Assembly: GCA_963575645.1 (NCBI GenBank)
Contig: OY754471.1
Coordinates: 32,124,401 to 32,188,400, forward strand
From: Xanthostigma xanthostigma
Lineage: Eukaryota; Arthropoda; Insecta; Raphidioptera; Raphidiidae
Reading direction: 5' to 3'
DNA: 64,000 nucleotides
Numbering within the stretch: position 1 is the first letter of the stretch; the number at the start of each line of letters is the position of its first letter. This document shows positions 57,846-64,000 of the stretch, piece after piece. Both the position numbers and the translations under genes were made by a program. Under the pieces are notes generated by a model. That model did not search any database. It was not told the DNA's origin and was given only the letters and a program-made list of their open reading frames with translations.

Positions 57846-58235
57846 GCATGTACATCCACGCAATGGTGTTTTCACTTTTACTCCATCAGATCTCTTTGCT
57901 CAACATTTAATATCAAAGCTCTGATCAATGTATATTACAGTTTCGCTTATTCAGCTCTAAGCTTTAATGTCGTTATTTGGGGAAATAGTTTTCAGTGGAA
58001 AAGAATTTTTATTCTTCAGAAGTGTATACTGAGGCAAATTTTAAAACTTGGTTATAGGGTATCCTGTCGTCCCTACTTTATCAAATTGAACATTCTTACA
58101 TTTTTCCTTGCATCTATATTTTGGAAATGGCTAAATATGTAAAACAGAATATTGCTTCCTTCACTCATAATAGTGAAGTACATAAGTATAACACACGCCA
58201 AAATAATAATGTTTATATTATAGGCAATTGCCGGC
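57846..58235 (+). pseudogene. CR1/Jockey-type LINE reverse transcriptase C-terminus, frameshifted
   Basis: The block CSTFNIKALINVYYSFAYSA, then VVIWGNS, IFILQKCILRQILKLG, SCRPYFIKLNILTF matches the post-polymerase tail of CR1/Jockey LINEs (YY-L--S-L-YGI-VWGN, LQK--IR-I, C-PLFK-L-IL). A shift near 58121-58142 moves the continuation (VKQNIASFTHNSEVHKYNTR) into another frame. It ends in GNCRLCSYRAF just before the Harbinger-like element at 58248, which appears to have inserted into it. Confidence 0.8.
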
Positions 58236-58247
58236 TCTGCAGTTATA

Positions 58248-58838
58248 GGGCGTTTTTACACTTACCGACACGACACCGGCACGGCAACGACAACGATGCC
58301 GGTGGACGTGTAATCTCATGTAAATAAAGGGAATGGTTTCACACTCGCCGATATGTCGGCATCGTGTCGGTGCCGACAACGACATGTCGGCGGGCAGCAG
58401 TCAATCCACTCGTGTCGTCGACGATTATTTAAAATTCATATTTGATTTTTGTGAGTAGTGTTAATTTTTTTTTGTTGAAACTAACAAAAATGACCCGTAA
58501 ATACGATATAGTAACATTGATTGAACTAGTGGAATGTAAGCCCTGTATTTGGGATAAAACTAATGAAAAAAACAAAATAGGTACCCTCTAAATATCTCAT
58601 TTTTAAAATTGGATGCATCCATGTCTTTGTGTTTTTCGTTTTTTGCACCTCAAATATAACAAATATAGCAAACGCAATTTGTTAACTCCTGCCATGACGC
58701 TTTTTGTTCAGACGTCAACACGCCACACGGCAACTTGTGTCGTGTCGTCTAATGTGAAATGCTGCCTAATTTGTCGTGCCGGTATCGGTGTTGTCCTGAT
58801 GTCGTGTCGGTGTCGTGTCGGTAAGTGTGAAAACGCCC
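58248..58838 (+). mobile_element. PIF/Harbinger-like element with MADF fragment, 591 bp
   Basis: GGGCGTTTTTACACTTACCG and the inverted right end (GGGCGTTTTCACACTTACCG) continue through GACACGACACCG, more than 30 bp in all. The 3-bp flanks are identical (ATA at 58245-58247 and 58839-58841). The interior encodes the start of a MADF-type domain. Harbinger elements carry a second gene for a Myb/SANT- or MADF-like protein, which fits. Subterminal CGTGTCGG words recur. Confidence 0.75.
58490..58591 (+). pseudogene. MADF-domain N-terminal fragment, 33 residues
   Basis: The frame begins MTRKYDIVTLIELVECKPCI and continues WDKTNEKNKI before a TAA. MADF domains open with 'F-D--LI--V---P-LWD', so the KYDIVTLIELVE..P.IWD pattern is a clear match to the first third. 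The remaining helices are missing. In PIF/Harbinger elements this kind of protein acts as the DNA-binding partner of the transposase. Here it is too short to function. Confidence 0.7.
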
Positions 58839-58907
58839 ATACTAATGTGCCCAGGGCCTCCAATAGGTTACAGAGGGCTCTGATCAGATGCCGTTAGTAT
58901 AACAATA

Positions 58908-59067
58908 AGTTTGTTCCAAGCAGCCACCAAACGGAAACGAATTCGTCACCCGCATATCAGTAGCTAAAACGAAGCTATTAGTAAAATCGCCACTAACAGC
59001 TTCGTTTAAGCTACTGCGTATGCGGGTGACGGTTTCGTTACCGTTTGCTGGCTGCTTGGAACAAACT
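58908..59067. mobile_element. 160-bp miniature inverted-repeat element
   Basis: AGTTTGTTCCAAGCAGCCAC is mirrored by GGCTGCTTGGAACAAACT. The arms run on through CGTCACCCGCATA / TATGCGGGTGACG and TAGCTTAAACG-like centres. Confidence 0.8.
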
Positions 59068-59756
59068 TTATGTCAACGTTACCGTGCTCCATGAATAACG
59101 TTATCTGGCAGACCGTTTAATTTTTATAAACCACGCAATATCAATTGACAGGTCCGCTGGATGACGTCATCCACCCACTACTATCGAGGTAACTATATAA
59201 ATAATGAGTTTACAGTATGGGATTCGCCTCAGTATGATTAGACCTTTATAATGTTTTTTACTGTCTTATGTAAGTAGGTTAAAATATTGAATAACATCGC
59301 CACATTGCATTGATACAAGAGTTGGAATTTATGTTCAATGCAATTAGCACACAAATTTTATTTCAAAGTTGCAGTTCTATTACAGTTTTATTATTGTTAA
59401 TTTATTTTGAACACCTTATAATTATACATTTAGAAATACCAAACGGTGAGTAGAAATAACAATTAGTGTTTAGCACCACAGACTGTGGCGGATTTAAGGG
59501 AAAAGGTTCAAGAGACAAACGGTCCAAGGGCCCCACGTTTAAGGAAGTTTAAGTGGAACTTTTTACTAGTTGAAAATCTATTCTAAATTTATTTAAAAAG
59601 GAAAAGAAAAATATATTAGGATTATTTTTTACTTGATCATATATTAAGATAGTTCTATTTCATGGGTATTATTATATCAATAATCAATTATTATTTTTTA
59701 AAGTTAATTAATGAAACTTGCAGTTGACAATATGACTCAAAACTTGATATAATAAC
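59068..59756. other. Stretch without gene; CRE-like palindrome
   Basis: TGACGTCA occurs at 59163-59170 in GGATGACGTCATCC. Its context gives no promoter evidence. The rest is AT-rich. Confidence 0.35.
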
Positions 59757-59928
59757 ATGAAATTCAAATCTTTGATTAACGTCTGATTAGAACTCTTCAA
59801 TAAATAAAATTATCGACCAATTTTAGAAACAAATATATTAATAAAACCGAAACGTTAATATTTTGAATTTATATATTATTTTTTATAAATATATATTTGT
59901 CTAAAAAATTGGTCGATAATTTTATTTA
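59757..59928. repeat. Inverted-repeat copy of the retroposon seen at 25031
   Basis: AATCTTTGATTAACGTCTGA, then AAATAAAATTATCGACCAAT, is followed by an AT-rich centre and the complement ATTGGTCGATAATTTTATTT. Two copies facing each other, or one copy with an inverted duplication, would explain it. Confidence 0.6.
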
Positions 59929-60972
59929 TTCAACACGCGTGAGTAATATGTAATTTCGGGGCCCTGCTAAACGTGGGAGAAATAATATATTAGTTCACTA
60001 GTGTAATAATGAATTTTCTGGCGTGGGAGAAATAATGTATTACTTCACTAGTGTAATAATGAATTTTCTGAACCAATAGAAACTCAGTAGCAAGCCCAAG
60101 CGCTAAATAATGAAAAAAACTGCAAGTAGCTTCTGGACCAATAGGAACGTGGTAGGCGGTATTGTATACTTATATGAAAACAGCATCGCAATTCAGCGAA
60201 ATCATGGCAATCTTGTGTATACACTGACGGTGGTACGTCAATCAATGAAGTGATTTATTATTTTTCCCTCTTTTATCAGGGCCCCGATTACATATTACTC
60301 CTGCTAGTTGAATAAAGTATTATGTGCGACTATTGATCGAAGGAGAATATTCCACTCGCGTGTGTTTTACCGCACTCGCTACGCTCGTGCGGCAAATTTC
60401 ACGCTCATGGAATCTTCTCCTTCTCTCACTAGTCGCACAATATACTATTATTCAACACGCGTGAGTAATATGTAATTTCGGGGCCCTGCTAAACGTGGGA
60501 GAAATAATATATTACTTCACTAGTGTAATAATGAATTTTCTGGCGTGGGAGAAATAATATATTACTTCACTAGTGTAATAATGAATTTTCTGGACCAATA
60601 GAAATAGCAAGCCCAAGCGCTAAATAATGAAAAAAACTGCAAGCAGCTTCTGGACCAATAGGAACGTGGTAGGCGGTATTGTATATATGAAAACAGCATG
60701 GCAATTCAGCGAAAGTCAAGGCAATCTTGTGTTTATACACTGACGTTGGGTACGTCAATCAATGAAGTGATTTATTATTTTTCCCTCTTTTATCAGGGCC
60801 CCGATTACATATTACTCCTGCTAGTTGAATAAAGTATTATGTGCGACTATTGATCGAAGGAGAATATTCCACTCGCGTGCGTTTTACCGCACTCGCTGCG
60901 CTCGTGCGGCAAATTTCACGCTCATGGAATCTTCTCCTTCTCTCACTAGTCGCACAATATACTATTATTGAA
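59929..60972. repeat. 522-bp unit in two tandem copies
   Basis: TTCAACACGCGTGAGTAATA begins at 59929 and at 60451. The two units are nearly identical, apart from small indels and a few substitutions. Within each, a TIR segment (GAGTAATATGTAATTTCGGG ... CCCCGATTACATATTACTC) is followed by a hairpin segment (GTTGAATAAAGTATTATGTG ... CACAATATACTATTATTCAAC) with TACCGCACTCGC / GCTCGTGCGG in the stem. The first unit also contains an internal 60-bp duplication (GTGGGAGAAATAATATATTA). Confidence 0.85.
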
Positions 60973-61796
60973 TAATAAAATTAAATTGAATTTTTTTTCT
61001 TGTGTGTAATTTTTCAGAAAACAGGAATAATGTTAGAATATGTTAGAACTATAAAAACAATATTACGAAAACTTTATGAAGAAAATTTCTTCTGAATTAT
61101 TAAATTGAATTATGTAATTTAATTTAATTATTAATTTAAATTTTAGTTGCGTCTAACCTTCAGAGTTATTTAGTACAAAAAATGTTAAATATAAATTATT
61201 TAAATAGTCAATAATTTTTGTTTATATGTAAAAAAGTTATTTTTTAAAAAAAACTTTATTTAAACATTATAAACGAAAATAGATTTAAAGACATCGTGTA
61301 TTTCAAAAGCTAAGTGGTCGAAAATTTTCAAGAAATTTAATTTAGTTTACACAAAATATTATGATTGTATAGAAAAAAATGTTATTATAAAGTCTCTAAA
61401 TTTTTTCATGCACTAACCGCCTTAAGTGAAAGTAGCGTTCCTTAAAAATTAAAAAAAAGTAAGAAATCTGACCGACTTGTCGGTGTTTTTCCATTATTCA
61501 GTCGAAACTGGTGTTGATGTGAGCCCTCATCGCTAACGAGTAAACAGCAAACAATTAGTATTCTGTCTAATAAAGTTTGGGTTACTTAATTAAAATAAGG
61601 CGAGTTTAGATCGATAAACATTTAAAACCGAACTGTCAATTATTCATACAAATTACCTGCTTCCAAACAGCAGTACAAATTTGTGATTAAACAAATTATA
61701 ATTCTTAAGAACCTGGGGGAGTAGACGAGGGCCCAGGCGGCAACTGTTGTTGCTGTCCCCTACAATCACAAAAACCACTTGAATCTTTAATTTGTA
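60973..61796. other. AT-rich 5' flank of the zinc-knuckle gene
   Basis: No domain was seen. A GC-richer segment at 61710-61765 (GGGGGAGTAGACGAGGGCCC, then a GTTGTTGCTGTCCCC patch) precedes the splice acceptor. It could be unrelated repeat or an upstream non-coding exon. Confidence 0.35.
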
Positions 61797-61816
61797 TATA
61801 TTTTATTTATCAACAG
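61797..61816 (+). promoter_or_regulatory. Candidate splice acceptor upstream of the zinc-knuckle gene
   Basis: A T-rich tract ends in ATCAACAG at 61816. The start codon follows 17 bases later. This suggests a 5' untranslated exon further upstream. Confidence 0.45.
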
Positions 61817-61833
61817 CTGTGTGGTTATCAACA

Positions 61834-63060
61834 ATGACAACACCTTCATCACCACTAGCACCTCAACTGTCTGAAGAATTTTACGAGCTCCAAAAACCAC
61901 CATTTGAGTTACCTGGGGAAAAACCACAACCAGCAGTTTCAGGGATACAATTTCCTACAATTCAATTACCTCAACCGGCTTTGCACTTGCAGCTATCAGC
62001 TAGACAACAAATGCAAGTTAATTTACCAATAGCACAAGATGAGTTCGCAGCTGAACAAATTCAATTACCGTCAACAGAACAAGCTGAGTTAGCGGAAACA
62101 CAAGATGAATTTCTAGCTGAACAAGTCCAACTACCGGTCTTACCAAATGAGTTAACAGTAGAAAAAGTTCAAACAAAGGTGACGCAAGATGAGCTAATTC
62201 AATTATCGGTTGAAAAAGATGAGTTCGCAACTGAACAAGATCAATTATCGACAATGAGAAATTCGTTGCAAACTAGTAAAGTTGAATCACCGATGCGACA
62301 GGACGATTTGTCACTTCAGTTGCTGACACCACAGCAGAAGTTTCTAGCTGAAGCATACGGTTTAATTCCAAGGACACATATACGTCTATTACACTCTACA
62401 GGTTCTATTTCAAAGAAAACAAATACGATTGTTTGGATTGCATCAGAAGAGAATTCAACACCGGTCAGTTCAAGAGTGCCTTACAAAAATGTCGAATTTA
62501 ACATTAACCTGATCGATATACGCCATAATATGCGAAACGCTCTTGAATTCAGCTCATTGTTGCATAAAAAACTAAGTCTCATAATGATGAAATTTGATCG
62601 ACGTTTTCGTGAATTTAAATTTGATGACAATTTTATGACTGTCCGCAAGAGCATTTATCCAGTATTTATGCGTTTTAGATATCAGATATATGCTCTAGAA
62701 AGAGCAGTTGATCATTTCACTCAAAATTTAAATTTAAATGTTGTGGCTCGTCTCAATTTATTTCTGTGGTTGGCTGAAGCTTTGCTATTAGTTTTAAATG
62801 TGGTGGAGCACGGAATGTCAAAGCGATCACTTAATCATGTGTATGAAGTGATGAGTCTTGCACAAGGTTTAGTTTTCTCTTGTGTATACGATATGATGGA
62901 AGAATGTCTATTTTTGCGCAAACTGTCTACGATAAAACACACAGAACAATTTTGTAGGATATGCCGCAAAAATGATCATTTTAGTGATGAATGTACATTT
63001 ATACAGACCTTGAATCGCCAAATAAAAAATGTTCATAGAAATAAAACTGTCATATGCTGA
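61834..63060 (+). CDS. CCHC zinc-knuckle protein, Gag-like, 408 residues
   Basis: The frame is intact from an ATG at 61834 (MTTPSSPLAPQL...) to a TGA at 63058-63060. The reading frame stays open further upstream, but only from a TTG at 61792 across a splice-acceptor-like site, so 61834 is the likely start. Residues 1-65 are Pro/Gln-rich. Residues 68-158 hold degenerate repeats of the type DEF-AEQ-QLP. Residues 165-360 look mainly helical, with several hydrophobic segments (LNLFLWLAEALLLVLNVVEH). Near the C-terminus, residues 374-387 (CRICRKNDHFSDEC) fit the zinc knuckle C-X2-C-X4-H-X4-C exactly. That motif binds nucleic acid in retroviral and retrotransposon Gag and in some host proteins. No protease, reverse transcriptase or LTR lies beside it. 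A domesticated Gag-like gene is my inference; a stand-alone Gag remnant or an unrelated zinc-knuckle family are alternatives. I do not recognise the family. Confidence 0.7.
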   Translation: MTTPSSPLAPQLSEEFYELQKPPFELPGEKPQPAVSGIQFPTIQLPQPALHLQLSARQQMQVNLPIAQDEFAAEQIQLPSTEQAELAETQDEFLAEQVQLPVLPNELTVEKVQTKVTQDELIQLSVEKDEFATEQDQLSTMRNSLQTSKVESPMRQDDLSLQLLTPQQKFLAEAYGLIPRTHIRLLHSTGSISKKTNTIVWIASEENSTPVSSRVPYKNVEFNINLIDIRHNMRNALEFSSLLHKKLSLIMMKFDRRFREFKFDDNFMTVRKSIYPVFMRFRYQIYALERAVDHFTQNLNLNVVARLNLFLWLAEALLLVLNVVEHGMSKRSLNHVYEVMSLAQGLVFSCVYDMMEECLFLRKLSTIKHTEQFCRICRKNDHFSDECTFIQTLNRQIKNVHRNKTVIC

Positions 63061-63100
63061 TCACCTTTATCAATATTGTTAACAACGGGTCGGGTTGGTA

Positions 63101-63106
63101 AATAAA
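63101..63106 (+). terminator. Polyadenylation signal
   Basis: AATAAA lies 41 bases after the stop codon of the zinc-knuckle gene, a suitable distance for its 3' end. Confidence 0.5.
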
Positions 63107-63530
63107 AATGTTCCTTGGCAGTTATTCTTTGGCGTGCATTGCTTTGTCGATAGAGCGAAATAACGCTTTCATTAGCTTGGACGTCAAACAACAGAAAGTT
63201 CCACACATCGTAAATATAATAATAAACATTAAATAGGTAAACTATAGAAAGCACTATTTTGACACTTTATGTAAAATATGTTTCTTTTAATTTTCATTTA
63301 GAGAAAAAACTACTATTGTCTGGTAAAAATGTTCAGAAAACGTTAACGTTTTGTCAAATATATTTTATTTCAATGATGTGAGATGTCGAGCAAATAATAA
63401 TTACTATTAATATATTACATGCAAAGTAAAGACTTTAATTCTGGTACAATATGTTCTGTTAATTGATTTAATTTTAAAATTGAAATATAATGTCAACATA
63501 TTTATATATAATTATTTAATCAAAAAAGCT
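63107..63530. other. AT-rich 3' flank
   Basis: No gene or repeat was recognised. Confidence 0.35.
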
Positions 63531-64000
63531 AGTAAATAAAAATAGTTATGAAAAAGTCTATGTTTCTAGTTTTACGGAAGAAACCTACGTATTTTATAAA
63601 AAAGTTTAGTTTCTCTTTACAAAAAACCTGACTACGGCTGTGAATTCTGTTCCAAAATTTGTAAAAAATATTTCCCTGAGCTTAATAATAACTGAGTTAT
63701 GGCGAAAATAGATTAAATTATGCTTATAGTCCCGAAACAAAAATGTATTTTCTCCGAAAAATGTATGTTTACAAAAATGCGCGCTTACGTTTCTTTATAA
63801 TTATAAAGAAATGATTCGAAGTTAAGACTTTTACCATTCTAAATCCACAAGTAAGGAATCGTACTAATTTGAGGTTCCCCGAGTTCAAAAAACATTTTTA
63901 GCAAGTCTGTTTTTATTTGGCTTTGAGCACAATACAGGTCAAACTGCACAGAGGATCGAAATCAAATGTTGATAATATTTTTGACAAGTAAATATAAAGA
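63531..64000 (+). repeat. Family A composite repeat running off the window
   Basis: AAATAGTTATGAAAAAGTCT, TTTCTAGTTTTACGGAAGAA, TATAGTCCCGAAACAAAAAT and CATTCTAAATCCACAAG match 20235-20271 plus 21165-21610, without the foldback insertion. It shows the empty TAG site at 63567-63569. Confidence 0.85.

Noticed and set aside
59163..59170. TGACGTCA CRE palindrome as a promoter element
   Set aside because: A single 8-mer without a core promoter or transcript evidence.
62018..62254. 78-residue minus-strand frame
   Set aside because: Antisense shadow of the repeat region of the zinc-knuckle gene.

Overview
This is animal genomic DNA, most likely from an insect. It is strongly AT-rich, has no bacterial-style gene packing, and consists mainly of transposable-element debris. 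Helitron ends (TC...CTAG/TTAG inserted between A and T), hAT elements with 8-bp target duplications, pogo-like TA-flanked miniature elements, PIF/Harbinger remnants, CR1/Jockey-type LINE tails and tRNA-like retroposons occur together, as is common in Hemiptera and Lepidoptera. I cannot name the species from this window.

Genes are sparse. The best protein-coding candidate is a 408-codon open reading frame at 61834-63060 (+). It has a splice acceptor just upstream, a degenerate Asp-Glu-Phe/Glu-Gln repeat region, a helical middle and a C-terminal CCHC zinc knuckle, so it looks like a stand-alone or domesticated Gag-like protein. A second candidate is a GC-rich, Ser/His/Gln-rich possible exon at 49088-49499 (-). 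A third locus, 3170-3382 (-), carries a heat-shock-type promoter: a TATA box and three phased heat-shock element clusters. It reads into an AT-rich, ATG-depleted leader with no heat-shock protein behind it.

Layout: 0-3.2 kb has an 87-bp tandem repeat and the orphan heat-shock promoter. 3.8-11.4 kb has foldbacks, tRNA-like sequences and two hAT elements. 13.4-14.1 kb has an array of palindromic GTTGC...GCAAC units resembling RFX X-boxes. 15.8-19.3 kb has a LINE tail, a pogo-like element and a Helitron split by a tRNA-bearing insertion. 19.9-27 kb has several copies of one repeat family ('family A', marked by CCATTCC ends), a large foldback and a possible long-TIR element. 27-39 kb is mostly hAT and miniature elements, some nested. 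42-46 kb has a small complete-looking Helitron and foldbacks. 46.2-48.9 kb is one giant palindrome. 54-61 kb holds PIF/Harbinger remnants (one with a transposase fragment, one with a MADF fragment), a LINE tail, minisatellites and a 522-bp tandem duplication. 61.8-63.1 kb is the zinc-knuckle gene.

The clearest overall theme is foldback architecture: more than a dozen inverted-repeat elements from 100 bp to 2.7 kb. Several insertion sites can be resolved to the base from target duplications or from uninterrupted copies in the same window. Assignments rest on reading by eye; no database search or folding program was run.
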